Positions 35,901-43,172 of a stretch of 64,000 nucleotides of DNA are shown in pieces (within the stretch, counting starts at the first letter, position 1; the number at the start of each line of letters is the position of its first letter). This stretch comes from Rariloculus sp965263005. GTDB lineage: Bacteria > Pseudomonadota > Gammaproteobacteria > Steroidobacterales > Rariloculaceae. The stretch covers positions 2,604,001 to 2,668,000 of the forward strand of contig NZ_OZ253579.1 of the NCBI RefSeq assembly GCF_965263005.1. Direction: 5' to 3'. The notes under the pieces were generated by a model. The model was not told the DNA's origin, did not search any database, and was given only the letters and a program-made list of their open reading frames with translations. Position numbers and translations under genes: made by a program.

Positions 35901-37068
35901 GCTTTTCGCCGCTCGTGAAGCCCTGAACATCTCCGTACATTACGGTTCCGAGCGGATCCCGCGCGATGAGATTCGTACGGCTGCACGGACTCTGCGCCGC
36001 AAGCCACGCGCAAAGCCCCCGCAACTCCGTCACGATCGCTCCGTCAAAGCCCGTCATCAGCGCCAGAACCCGGCCCACCGGCAGCCCGTCTCCGATACAC
36101 TCCGCCAGATACCGGGCCGCAAGAAACTCCGCTATCTGCCGGTGCAAGGGCAGCGCCCGCTCCCCTTCCGGGACAACAAACAATCTCGTCCCAATCGCAC
36201 GACGCAGCCCATCCACGTTCGCGTCCGCAACGTCCTCCAGCGCCAGGTAATCTCCGATTCCCTCGCCGCACAGTCGTTCGTATCCCGCAGCACCGGTCAG
36301 CAACTGCACCGCGAAGAGCTTGCCGGCCGCTCCCATCAGCGCTCTCGTGTCGGCCACTCGCGGTACCGCGATGCGATGCCCCCGGTTAGGCTCCCGCACC
36401 AGGTTTGCACAGGCCAGTTCGAACGTCTCCGTCCGCGTCGACGGCCACTCGCTTTGCCGCACCGCCCTCGCCAAGAATCCCAGGCTCTGGGGATTGACCA
36501 GCATCCCATCCACGCCTCGTTCATGAGCCGATCCGATGAACGCGTCCGGCTCCTCCACCCCGAAGTCATGGTTCAGAAGATCTTTCGCGTCCCGCTCCGT
36601 CAGCGGATCGAGGTGCAGAACGCGCACGCTTCCATCCGGCGATACGGCTTCCAGGTGATGACGGTCGTTGGCTCCAAACCAGTCCGCCTCCCGGCAGGAC
36701 AGACGGAACTTCGGGCAGCCCAGCCGCGCGAGTTTTGCCCGGATCGCGTCAAGCGCCGTTCGTCCGTCGGTGCTGCCCGCACGCGTCTCGTCGAGTGCGT
36801 CGATGAACAGCGTCGCACCTCGCCATTCGGAATCACGATCGAAAGTCAGGAAATCCCGTGCGGTGACGTAAACTCCGCCCGACTCTCCGACTTCCCGGAC
36901 AAACTCCGTTGTCTTGCCCGACCCGGGCGCTCCGAGCAACACGTACGCGCTCGTCTCGCCGAACGCCTCAAGCCCGTAGGACTCGCGATCCCGCCCGCCT
37001 CCCGGACCGCCGCCCGTGATGTCGGTGCAGGTGCGTCGGATGAAATCGTTCACGCCTTCTAGAACCAT
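32920..37068 (-). CDS. NACHT/STAND-like NTPase with C-terminal PD-(D/E)XK-like nuclease domain, candidate defence protein
   Basis: 1,382 residues. Residues ~40-135 are a P-loop module: Walker A LLGAPGSGKTT (45-55), NACHT-type Walker B ATLFIDALDE (85-94) and a KFRLSCREADW sensor strand (120-130). A long helical region (~200-1200) without recognisable motifs resembles the repeat sensor of STAND proteins. The C-terminus (~1235-1382) looks like a restriction-type nuclease: ADIRIS (D1279) and VPIEIKK (E1292, K1294), then a GIYVVFWFGD strand. ATG 37068 overlaps the stop of the DUF4143 ATPase gene by 10 bases, so the two are coupled. Avs and bacterial NACHT proteins have this sensor-plus-nuclease logic, but Avs effectors are normally N-terminal. 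The defence role is inferred from architecture and island context. Confidence 0.75.
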   Translation of the reverse strand: MVLEGVNDFIRRTCTDITGGGPGGGRDRESYGLEAFGETSAYVLLGAPGSGKTTEFVREVGESGGVYVTARDFLTFDRDSEWRGATLFIDALDETRAGSTDGRTALDAIRAKLARLGCPKFRLSCREADWFGANDRHHLEAVSPDGSVRVLHLDPLTERDAKDLLNHDFGVEEPDAFIGSAHERGVDGMLVNPQSLGFLARAVRQSEWPSTRTETFELACANLVREPNRGHRIAVPRVADTRALMGAAGKLFAVQLLTGAAGYERLCGEGIGDYLALEDVADANVDGLRRAIGTRLFVVPEGERALPLHRQIAEFLAARYLAECIGDGLPVGRVLALMTGFDGAIVTELRGLCAWLAAQSPCSRTNLIARDPLGTVMYGDVQGFTSGEKRLILDHLERSAKENPWLVRAIRIDSRLGDLVFPDVGKVLRERALDSQRDDGRQAFVYLLVEMFAHGRPVEGVAERMLEMVRDVTWRLEIRYSAIEAYARQQGNGAHALDGLKTLARDVYEGAVVDPDDNLLGTLLDRLYPEGLSESEVFGYLRAPKRPDQVLTYEYFWKRKLGKQSNCDQMARLLDKMVDMRTSLYAEAEKHGRRLNALRQVPANLLERILRKCKDEPDPKRLFDWLGVAGWVDDRSLEFGAELHEGASIGAWIGDRPELHKSLMELGVKHCLDSMDNPTIGEFDNLMWNEQGRRRFNAPLPLDFASWCLDHAVVTDSRTAGAWFMYRVAEAIHRSNGKEVSRREVDKRIAGNESLQRELDRRLDELKASEQVEPKALEKPAQRLNERQQKWKARVRASEIELRENRADVRLLHELAQAYLGGYWSVVGGTPRERLNHLIGDDEELVEAVLTGFRGAVSREDLPSDDEVIRLGAGQRMHVLSYPFLAGLNEGQSEAFARDGFADGDLARLALALHYNVGVWPGSWDKADGRPWWYGKLLEEHPELVADVLIRSARSMLRKGRDFSQHLFDLAYSADHKTVACFAVEPLLSFFPVRCAAHKLASLRHLLVAACLSCEREALVELMDRKLASRSMNVAQRVYWLGAGLIVRPALFVARLESYVEGKERRVLRLSQFFGGRNDTPRVLIEQLDAGALALLIRTIGALHHPYSLNTDSEKGVIVTSGMEAADRVHGLINLLASDASAEASAHMERLSLQEGLDAWQIQLVDAKSRQKAIRRDASFVHASVGQVLDVLNDGKPANASDLAAVTMDHLRQIAGCTRDGNSPGHRRYWNVDSYNRAERPRPENACRDALLSDLQHRLGTLGIDVQPEGRYADEKRADIRISYGGFNVPIEIKKSCHPDLWSGIRRQLIARYTRDPGADGHGIYVVFWFGDMEDCQPTPGVGGIPTSAADVKQRLVDGLSEEQRKKIGVCVIDVAKPQSDR

Positions 37069-38318
37069 TCTTCGGCGGGAACCGACAGAAACTCCTCCAA
37101 CGGCACGCCCTCCTCTCCGACAATGACTTTATCGGTATCCTTGAAACGCTTTGAGAAGGCCCAGAGTCCCTTCAGATTTGGTTTGCGCCGGCCGCTCTTG
37201 ACCTCAATGCTCACGAGTCGCCGACCCCTCTGCAGAACGTAATCTACCTCCAGAGAATTTTCCCTCCAGTAATGCAGCCGTATCTCCGGCGTCAGCGTGT
37301 TGTACAGATGCGCACCGACAACGCTTTCCACCAAACGTCCCCAATGGCTCCGGTCCGCCTTCGCCTCTTCAAACCTGTACTCCGACGACGCCGACATCAG
37401 AGCCGTATTAAGCACCAACAGCTTGGGGCTTGACGCCCTGCGACGCAGTGGCCTCTCGGAGTACTGTTGAAGACCGGTAACCAGCCCTGCCCTTGCAAGC
37501 AGGTCCAGGTAACGCGCCAGCGTGGTGGTGTTGCCTGCGTCCTGCAATTGCCCGAGCATCTTGTTGTAGGAGAGGATTTGCCCCGAATAAACTGCGGCCA
37601 GTTCGAACAACTGCTTGAGCAACGCAGGCTTGTCCACGCGCTCCATGGCCAGAATGTCGCTTTCGATGTTCGGCTCCACCAGCGAGCCCAGGACATAGGC
37701 TTGCCAACGGTCCTCGTCATGGACGAGCGATGCTGCGCCCGGATAGCCTCCGAAATAGACATAACCGGGCAGGTCGACACCGAAGGCACGGGACATTTCC
37801 GGGAACGACCAATGCGAAAGGCGGATAGATTCGTAACGCCCGGCCAGACTCTCGCTCACACCCCGTTGCACGAGCAATGGCGAGGATCCCAACAGCACGA
37901 CGTGCAGATGGAGCCCGCTGCGCCTGTCGTCGTCCCAAAGGCCCTTGACGGTTTCGGACCAATTGGGGATTTTCTGGATCTCGTCCAGTGCAAGAACAGG
38001 CGCCCCCTCCCCGGCCTCGATCCTGGCTCTCGCCTGCGCCCACATATGCACCAGCCACTGTTCGTCCCTGACATCGTCCGTCCGCAAAACAGTGCCGCCA
38101 TCCCCGGCACCAGGCAACGCGCCACCCGTACCCAATAACCCCCTTGTCGGCACATCCGCCGCGACATAACCGTTCGACCAACCCAGCTCCGTGAGCACCT
38201 GCTGCACAAGCGTCGTCTTTCCACATTGGCGAGGTCCCGACACGAGGATCAGCCAGCGAGGCTCCTCCGCCAGACGCTCGAGCAATGTCTGTTTCTGCGC
38301 GCGAAAGAACGGTTTCAT
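37059..38318 (-). CDS. AAA ATPase of the AAA_14/DUF4143 family
   Basis: 419 residues from ATG 38318 (MKPFFRAQKQ); a GTG two codons upstream is the alternative. Walker A LVSGPRQCGKTTLVQQVL (residues ~26-43), Walker B APVLALDEIQKI (~107-118), and the sensor segment HVVLLGSSPLLVQRG define an AAA_14 domain. The C-terminal half is DUF4143, with EVDYVLQRGRRLVSIEVKSG, a D-x(n)-E-x-K pattern also found in PD-(D/E)XK folds. The family's role is poorly known. It is the first gene of a two-gene operon with the large NTPase-nuclease; the coupling suggests a shared task. Confidence 0.85.
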   Translation of the reverse strand: MKPFFRAQKQTLLERLAEEPRWLILVSGPRQCGKTTLVQQVLTELGWSNGYVAADVPTRGLLGTGGALPGAGDGGTVLRTDDVRDEQWLVHMWAQARARIEAGEGAPVLALDEIQKIPNWSETVKGLWDDDRRSGLHLHVVLLGSSPLLVQRGVSESLAGRYESIRLSHWSFPEMSRAFGVDLPGYVYFGGYPGAASLVHDEDRWQAYVLGSLVEPNIESDILAMERVDKPALLKQLFELAAVYSGQILSYNKMLGQLQDAGNTTTLARYLDLLARAGLVTGLQQYSERPLRRRASSPKLLVLNTALMSASSEYRFEEAKADRSHWGRLVESVVGAHLYNTLTPEIRLHYWRENSLEVDYVLQRGRRLVSIEVKSGRRKPNLKGLWAFSKRFKDTDKVIVGEEGVPLEEFLSVPAEEWF

Positions 38319-38324
38319 GGCCAC

Positions 38325-38362
38325 ATGTTATCGTTTTGAGTATTTTTGCTCAATAACGTTAT
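38325..38362 (-). promoter_or_regulatory. Predicted promoter and operator of the DUF4143/NTPase operon
   Basis: Minus strand: -35 TTGAGC, 17-base spacer, -10 TAACAT (38325-38330; 4 of 6). The -10 is six bases from the ATG, so the transcript would be almost leaderless. Overlapping inverted repeats, TTGAG-N8-CTCAA (38336-38353) and the perfect palindrome ATAACGTTAT (38353-38362), look like operator sites. Confidence 0.45.
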
Positions 38363-38439
38363 CCAAACGTCGGCGCTACCGTCCCAGTCACGCTTCACGC
38401 CCCAACCGGCTCCCGTTCGCTGGCAGACACCAGCCGAGC

Positions 38440-38687
38440 ACGATTGTCCTGCTCAATCTCCTGCCCGACCTGCCAAGGGAGCCCGTCCCGCTGCTGGACG
38501 ACGCCCAGAAACTCATCGGCTCAATCGTCGTGCGCCTGTTGAACACGCTTGACAAGCAAACAGCCCGTGAACAGACCCTAAAATCCATCCTGCCCGAACT
38601 GACATCCCTGGCGTCGAAAGTCACCCTTATCGACCGTATCGGGCACCGGCCCAACCTTGGATGCAAGCTCGTTTCTAGGACCGAAGC
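38440..38687 (+). pseudogene. C-terminal fragment of an unrecognised protein
   Basis: About 80 codons with natural composition: IVLLNLLPDLPREPVPLLDD, LLNTLDKQTAREQTLKSILP, IDRIGHRPNLGCKLVSRTEA. The tail (a GHxxxxGxKLVS pattern) loosely recalls the ends of large P-loop NTPases, but I do not recognise the family. No start codon context exists, and it is cut at ~38687 where an IS66 fragment begins. Confidence 0.4.
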
Positions 38688-38688
38688 T

Positions 38689-38933
38689 GCACCGTCCTCG
38701 AGGAACACCTGCAGGCCCTTCCAGTGATTGCCGATGTAGGCCAGCTTCTCGCCCAGTCGCGACTTCGGTGAGACCGCGCTACGTTGCCGCTTCAGCCACA
38801 CCCCGAAGTCCTCGAGCAGCGGCGCAGTCCGCGCCTGGCGAACGGCTAGGCGCACCTCGGCGGGTTCGCCTCGGATCTTCGACTCGATGGCGTACATCTC
38901 GGCGATCCGCCGCAATCTCTCGTAACTATCTGA
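38689..38933 (-). mobile_element. IS66-family transposase remnant
   Basis: Minus-strand residues RRIAEMYAIESKIRGEPAEV, RQARTAPLLEDFGVWLKRQ, SPKSRLGEKLAYIGNHWKGL and QVFLEDG match the C-terminal third of IS66 TnpC-type transposases. Everything before and after is missing, so it is an inactive fragment just inside the right-hand att repeat. Confidence 0.75.
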
Positions 38934-38954
38934 ATTAACTCAGACTAAGAGAGA

Positions 38955-38971
38955 CGCCGCCTCCACCACTC
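38955..38971 (+). repeat. Attachment-site repeat (right copy)
   Basis: Identical over 17 bases to the ssrA 3' end at 32446-32462, in direct orientation. It marks the junction between the first island and the second integrase, whose ATG follows seven bases later. Confidence 0.8.
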
Positions 38972-38978
38972 ATCCCCA

Positions 38979-39189
38979 ATGTTAACGATCCAACAGATCA
39001 AGAACGCCAAACCCACCAGCAAACCCCGCAAACTCTACGACCGAGATGGCCTTTACCTGGTCGTCACTTCGGCGGGCTGCAAACTCTGGCGTGGCAAGTA
39101 CCGTGTCAACGGTAGAGAAAAGACGCTGAGCCTCGGCCGTTCCCCAGGGTTGGGCTCGCCGAAGCGCGCACCGTGGACGGGGTGGAGGG
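38979..39189 (+). pseudogene. P4-type integrase, 5' part (frameshifted, interrupted by IS21 element)
   Basis: MLTIQQIKNAKPTSKPRKLY, DGLYLVVTSAGCKLWRGKYR and EKTLSLGRSP are the arm-binding domain (DUF4102) of P4-type integrases. After RSP the match continues only in a shifted frame as VGLAEARTVDGVEG, so a single-base loss lies near 39143. The IS21 element then interrupts it. Its position, abutting a tmRNA-end repeat, is typical of an ssrA-integrated island. Confidence 0.75.
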
Positions 39190-39373
39190 TGTCTACAGCG
39201 ACAATCAAGATGAGAATTTTCCGACAATCAGGATGAGAAAAGCGTCGCCTTTCGCCTTGGGAGGGAGGGCGTAGCCCGAACGAGCAAGGCGAAAGGCGAC
39301 GAGGCCGACAGCCCCGCTGGGTGATCGCGACAGAGTTGGCAAAGTGGTGCCGTCTTCTCAGGGACGGACATCG

Positions 39374-40909
39374 ATGCCAGGCAGTCATATCAGCGATCAC
39401 CAAGTGAGGCTTTACATGCTATTACGACAAAAGAACGCGCTGCGGGCGGCTGCGGCGAAGGCTGGGTTCAGCACCGCCACGGCGTACCGGATCGAGGGCG
39501 ATCTTCGACTTCCCTCCACCAATAAGAAGCCGCGGGGTCGACGCCGGCCGGATCCGCTGGCAGGGATCTTCGACGAAGAGATCGTGCCGCTACTGGAGCA
39601 CACGCCGGGCATTCGCGCGGTGGCGCTGTTCGAGGAGCTGATGCGCCGCCATCCCGAACTCGGTCCGGGCGTTCGTCGGACGCTGGAGCGTCGCGCTCGC
39701 CAATGGCGCGCGGTGCACGGTCCGGAGCAGGAGATCGTGTTCCGCCAGATCCATCCGCCGGGGCAGCTCGGGCTGTCGGACTTCACCGACGCCAGCGGCT
39801 TGGGAGTGAGGATCGCCGGCGCGCGGCTCAAACACCTCCTGTACCACTTCCGCCTGGCCTATTCCGGGTTCGCCCACGCGCATGTGGTGCTGGGCGGGGA
39901 GAGCTTCACTGCCCTGGCCGAAGGCCTGCAGAACGCCCTGTGGAGCCTCGGCGGGGCGCCGCTCAAGCACCGCAGCGACAGCCTCTCGGCGGCCTATCGC
40001 AACCTCAAGCGGGACCAGCGCGAGGACGCCACGGCACGCTACGCGGCGCTGTGCGCGCACTACGGCATGGCGCCGAGCCGCAACAACCGCGGCGAATCGC
40101 ACGAGAACGGTGCCGTGGAAGGCCCGCACGGGCATCTCAAACGCGCGCTTGCCGACGCGCTGCTGCTGCGCGGCTCGAGCGACTTCCACGCCCTGAGCGA
40201 ATACCGTGCCTTCGTCGACGAAGTGGTTGGGCGGCGCAACGCCCACCACCGGGCGCGCATCGATGTCGAGCGCGCCGTGCTCAAGCCCTTGCCGCGACAG
40301 CGCACCGAGGACTTCGACACGATCCGCGTGCGCGTTACCTCCTCCGGCGGCTTCATCCTGCGCAAGGTGTTCTACTCCGTGCCCTCTCGTCTCGTCGGCC
40401 ATCAGCTGACGGTGCGCCTGTACGACGAGCGCCTGGAGCTGTTCCTGGGGACCACGCCGCTGATGCAACTGCCACGCGGCCGCGTCAAGGACAACGGGTG
40501 TAACGGCCATGTCGTCGATTACCGCCACGTCATCCACTCACTGCGACGCAAGCCCATGGCACTGCGCAACCTCGTCTACCGCGACAGTCTGTTCCCGCGC
40601 CAGGCGTACCAGCGCGCCTTCGACGCGCTGCTCGAGGCCAAAGGCGAACGCGCCGCCTGTCGCGACACCGTCGCCTTGCTCTGGCTGGCCCATGAACGCA
40701 CCTGCGAAGCCGAGCTCGCCGAGGCCATCGAGACCTGCCTGGACAACGGTGCGTTGCCCGACCCGACCGCCCTGACCGCGCGGTTCGCCCCCGCGCCGCG
40801 CACGGTGCCGGAGATCCGGGTCGAGTTGGGCTCGCTCGCCGATTACGACGTCCTGCTCACGGCGCCAACGTCCGCCGCCGCCACAGCCCGCGCAGGAGGC
40901 GGCTCATGA
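39374..40909 (+). CDS. istA: IS21 family transposase IstA
   Basis: 511 residues from ATG 39374 (GGGACGG upstream); a start ten codons earlier is possible. An N-terminal helix-turn-helix (QVRLYMLLRQKNALRAAAAK, GFSTATAYRIEGDL) precedes a DDE integrase core, whose acidic residues appear as GLSDFTD, LKHRSDSLSAAYRNL and NGAVEGPHGHLKRAL. It catalyses strand transfer together with IstB. The stop overlaps the istB start (ATGA). Confidence 0.93.
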   Translation: MPGSHISDHQVRLYMLLRQKNALRAAAAKAGFSTATAYRIEGDLRLPSTNKKPRGRRRPDPLAGIFDEEIVPLLEHTPGIRAVALFEELMRRHPELGPGVRRTLERRARQWRAVHGPEQEIVFRQIHPPGQLGLSDFTDASGLGVRIAGARLKHLLYHFRLAYSGFAHAHVVLGGESFTALAEGLQNALWSLGGAPLKHRSDSLSAAYRNLKRDQREDATARYAALCAHYGMAPSRNNRGESHENGAVEGPHGHLKRALADALLLRGSSDFHALSEYRAFVDEVVGRRNAHHRARIDVERAVLKPLPRQRTEDFDTIRVRVTSSGGFILRKVFYSVPSRLVGHQLTVRLYDERLELFLGTTPLMQLPRGRVKDNGCNGHVVDYRHVIHSLRRKPMALRNLVYRDSLFPRQAYQRAFDALLEAKGERAACRDTVALLWLAHERTCEAELAEAIETCLDNGALPDPTALTARFAPAPRTVPEIRVELGSLADYDVLLTAPTSAAATARAGGGS

Positions 40910-41763
40910 GCGCCGTCGATACCGCACAGCTTGACCTCATGTTCACCGAACTGTGCCTGCCGACCTTCAAGGCCGCCTGGGCGCAGCTCGCCGAACGCGC
41001 CGATGCCGAAGGCTGGCCCGCGGCCCGCCTGCTCGGCGCCCTGGCCGAACAGGAAATCGCCGCTCGAGCCCGGCGGCGCTTCGAACGCCATCTCGCCGAA
41101 GCCAAGTTGCCGCCCGGTAAAACGCTCGCCAACTTCGACTTCAACGTCGTGCCCATGGTCTCCAAGGCGCATGTCAACGCCCTGGTCGCAGGCGACGGCT
41201 GGCTGGACCAGGGCGCCAACCTGATCCTGGTCGGCCCGCCCGGGGTCGGGAAAAGTCACTTGGGGGCGGCGATCGGCCTGGCGCTCATCGAAAACGGCTT
41301 CCGCGTCCTGTACGTGCGCACCACCGATCTGGTGCAGAAACTCCAGGTCGCGCGCCGCGAGCTGGCACTCGAGGCCGCCATCCGCAAGCTGCACAAGTAC
41401 CACCTGCTCATCCTCGACGACATCGCCTATGTCCGTAAGGATCAAGCCGAAACCAGCGTGCTGTTCGAGCTGATCAGCTCCCGGTACGAGGACCGCTCCC
41501 TGCTCGTCACCGCCAACCAACCGTTCGGCGACTGGGGCTCGATCTTCCCCGAACAGGCCATGACGCTGGCGGCCATCGACCGGCTCGTGCATCGGGCGAC
41601 CATCTTCGAACTCAATGTCGAAAGCTATCGTCGCCGCTCCGCGGTGCAGACCCAACGCCGCCGCGGGCGCATCGCCTCCCGGGCCACGCCTGCCAACACC
41701 AAGGTCAAGCTCACCGACAGCGCCTCATCCAAGAACGAGCAGGAACCGGAAAATAACCCGTGA
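40906..41763 (+). CDS. istB: IS21 helper ATPase IstB
   Basis: 285 residues. AAA+ ATPase with Walker A LILVGPPGVGKSHLGAAIGL (~105-124) and Walker B HLLILDDIAYVRKD, then SRYEDRSLLVTANQPFGDW, characteristic of IstB. It assembles on target DNA and recruits IstA. It overlaps istA by four bases. Frame intact. Confidence 0.94.
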   Translation: MSAVDTAQLDLMFTELCLPTFKAAWAQLAERADAEGWPAARLLGALAEQEIAARARRRFERHLAEAKLPPGKTLANFDFNVVPMVSKAHVNALVAGDGWLDQGANLILVGPPGVGKSHLGAAIGLALIENGFRVLYVRTTDLVQKLQVARRELALEAAIRKLHKYHLLILDDIAYVRKDQAETSVLFELISSRYEDRSLLVTANQPFGDWGSIFPEQAMTLAAIDRLVHRATIFELNVESYRRRSAVQTQRRRGRIASRATPANTKVKLTDSASSKNEQEPENNP

Positions 41764-41901
41764 CACCTCACCCCTTCGCAATCCTTCAGCGGCCTTATGA
41801 ACGCCCCTTGCCTCGTCCACCGCCGACAAGGCATCATCAAACGTCGCGACACCTTCTTATCTTGATTGTCGCGCTCTTCTCACCCTGTCTGTCGCGCTAC
41901 A

Positions 41902-41975
41902 AGGGTGCCTACTTCCGCTCCGATCTCTTCGAGCGACGCCAGCAACTTCCCCGCAATCTACGTTCCAAGCAGGCT
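41902..41975 (+). pseudogene. Integrase 3'-terminal remnant beyond the IS21 element
   Basis: The frame GAYFRSDLFERRQQL resembles the C-terminal end of P4-type integrases (pattern AYxRxDxxExRRxLM). Joined across the AGGG duplication it continues the upstream frame as VDGVEG-AYFRSDLFERR, so the integrase had already lost its catalytic middle before the IS inserted. Confidence 0.5.
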
Positions 41976-42368
41976 AACCAGACTGCTCCGCCCGACACGG
42001 CGTACGGCACGCGCGTCCGCGGTGAGCCACGCCCCATCGGAAAGCGCGGCAAGCGCCACGTAGATCGCGTCGTACCCCGTCAATCGCCAGCGCAACGCGA
42101 AGTCAGCGGCCAATGCCAGCAATTCGTGTCCGTTGCCGATGCGAGTCAGTCCCAGCGCCTCCACCAGCGCGAGAGCCTCCTGCACGCTCGAACGCTGACT
42201 TCCAGGCAGGCGGCACAGCACGGCAAGCAGTTCGTTCATGAAGAGATCCGGAACCAGATAGGAAGTTGGGTCCCGCTCGATCGCCAGAAGCACTTGGTCT
42301 GCTTCCTCCACCAACGGTTCGTCCTTAACGAACCACTTGATCGCGACCGACGCGTCGAGAACGATCAC
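41958..42368 (-). CDS. VapC-like PIN-domain toxin
   Basis: 136 residues. The PIN ribonuclease fold is visible: IVLDASVAIKWFVKDEPLVE (first Asp), VPDLFMNELLAVLC (conserved Glu), LTGYDAIYVALAALSDGAWL and LTADAR (further acidic residues of the Mg2+ site). Such toxins cleave tRNA or rRNA until neutralised. The start overlaps the antitoxin stop by four bases. The 3' end runs over the integrase remnant on the other strand. Confidence 0.88.
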   Translation of the reverse strand: MIVLDASVAIKWFVKDEPLVEEADQVLLAIERDPTSYLVPDLFMNELLAVLCRLPGSQRSSVQEALALVEALGLTRIGNGHELLALAADFALRWRLTGYDAIYVALAALSDGAWLTADARAVRRVGRSSLVSLLGT

Positions 42369-42628
42369 GAACGCAGGTCGCGCAATAGATCCAGTGTCGT
42401 TGCCGATGACGGCGGCTCAAAGGTGAGCCCCCTGATGCGCGCCACCACTTCGCGCCGCCGTTCGTCGGCTTCCCGGTCGACGAAGCGCTCGCGATAGTCC
42501 TTGAGACTCACGAGCGCCGCCACCGGCGTTCGCCGCCGACACACGAGGATAGGCGCCCCGTTGCGCTCAAGCTGGTCGAGCACGCTACCAAGGGATTGGC
42601 GAAGTTCCAGGGCATTTACAGTTTCCAT
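42365..42628 (-). CDS. Phd/YefM-type antitoxin paired with the PIN toxin
   Basis: 87 residues: METVNALELRQSLGSVLDQL, GAPILVCRRRTPVAALVSLK and a charged C-terminal tail that would wrap the toxin. The N-terminal Phd/YefM fold binds the operator and represses the pair. First gene of the two-gene operon, overlapping the toxin by four bases. Confidence 0.85.
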   Translation of the reverse strand: METVNALELRQSLGSVLDQLERNGAPILVCRRRTPVAALVSLKDYRERFVDREADERRREVVARIRGLTFEPPSSATTLDLLRDLRS

Positions 42629-42636
42629 GGCGCTCT

Positions 42637-42665
42637 AACGTACGACCTGTACAGTTTTGTGTCAA
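42637..42665 (-). promoter_or_regulatory. Predicted promoter of the PIN toxin-antitoxin operon
   Basis: Minus strand: perfect -35 TTGACA (42660-42665), 17-base spacer, -10 TACGTT (42637-42642; 3 of 6). Two GTAC tetramers (GTACaggtcGTAC) in the spacer and -10 could be an operator. The -10 ends eight bases from the antitoxin ATG. Confidence 0.5.
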
Positions 42666-42847
42666 GTTATCAGATGTCGGATTTGCCGCTGCTATCCCAT
42701 GGCACGCAGTCCCAGGAACAATCGCCCCAGAGATCGACCGGCCCCTCCGCGATGCGTTCCTCGACTCTCCGGCGGTAACGCGAAAAGCGTGAATCAAGGC
42801 ACGCCCGCCCCTTCTCCGACCAGAGGCCGTCCAGATTGCGCCTGTAA

Positions 42848-42876
42848 TTGACTACTGTCGATAGACACCATACACT
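42848..42876 (+). promoter_or_regulatory. Predicted promoter/operator of the HigBA operon
   Basis: TTGACT (42848-42853), 17-base spacer, TACACT (42871-42876; 4 of 6). The palindrome TGTCgataGACA (42856-42867) in the spacer is a likely HigA operator. The -10 ends six bases before the GTG start. Confidence 0.55.
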
Positions 42877-42882
42877 TTGCCG

Positions 42883-43161
42883 GTGATCAAATCGTTTCGG
42901 CACCGCGGCCTGAAACAACTGTATGAGGAAGGACGCTCCGCGCGGGTGGCACCGGGAAACGCGGCGAAACTCCTGCGTATCCTGACAGCGCTGGACCGGA
43001 GCAGCAGCCCAATAGGGATGGATCTTCCCGGCTTTCGGCTGCATCCCCTCAAAGGCCGCTTGAACGGTCATTTTGCGGTTTCCGTATCAGCCAACTGGCG
43101 GGTGACGTTTCGGTTCGAAGACGGACACGCAGTGGATGTCGACTATCTGGATTACCACTAG
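42883..43161 (+). CDS. higB: HigB-like RelE-superfamily toxin
   Basis: 92 residues from GTG 42883, giving the family-typical start MIKSFRHRGLKQLYEEG; TTG 42877 is possible but lies upstream of the predicted transcription start. GMDLPGFRLHPLKGRLNGHF, AVSVSANWRVTFRFEDG and VDVDYLDYH match the HigB (RelE/ParE) fold, a ribosome-dependent mRNA interferase. It is 11 bases upstream of its antitoxin, the reversed toxin-first order usual for higBA. Confidence 0.92.
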   Translation: MIKSFRHRGLKQLYEEGRSARVAPGNAAKLLRILTALDRSSSPIGMDLPGFRLHPLKGRLNGHFAVSVSANWRVTFRFEDGHAVDVDYLDYH

Positions 43162-43172
43162 GAGGCCCTGAC

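Larger units (their letters stand above)
39190..41901. mobile_element. IS21-family insertion sequence, apparently intact
   Basis: Starts with TGT at 39190 and ends with ACA at 41901. Each end carries related repeats: GCGACAATCAAGATGAG near the left end and the inverted GCGACAATCAAGATAAG near the right end, with further degenerate copies, as is typical of IS21 ends. Both istA and istB are full length. The 4-base direct repeat AGGG flanks the element (39186-39189 and 41902-41905), consistent with an IS21 target duplication. Confidence 0.85.

Noticed and set aside
41760..42497. Plus-strand frame of 245 codons after istB
   Set aside because: It joins the IS21 right end, a short integrase remnant and the antisense of the PIN toxin gene; not one protein.
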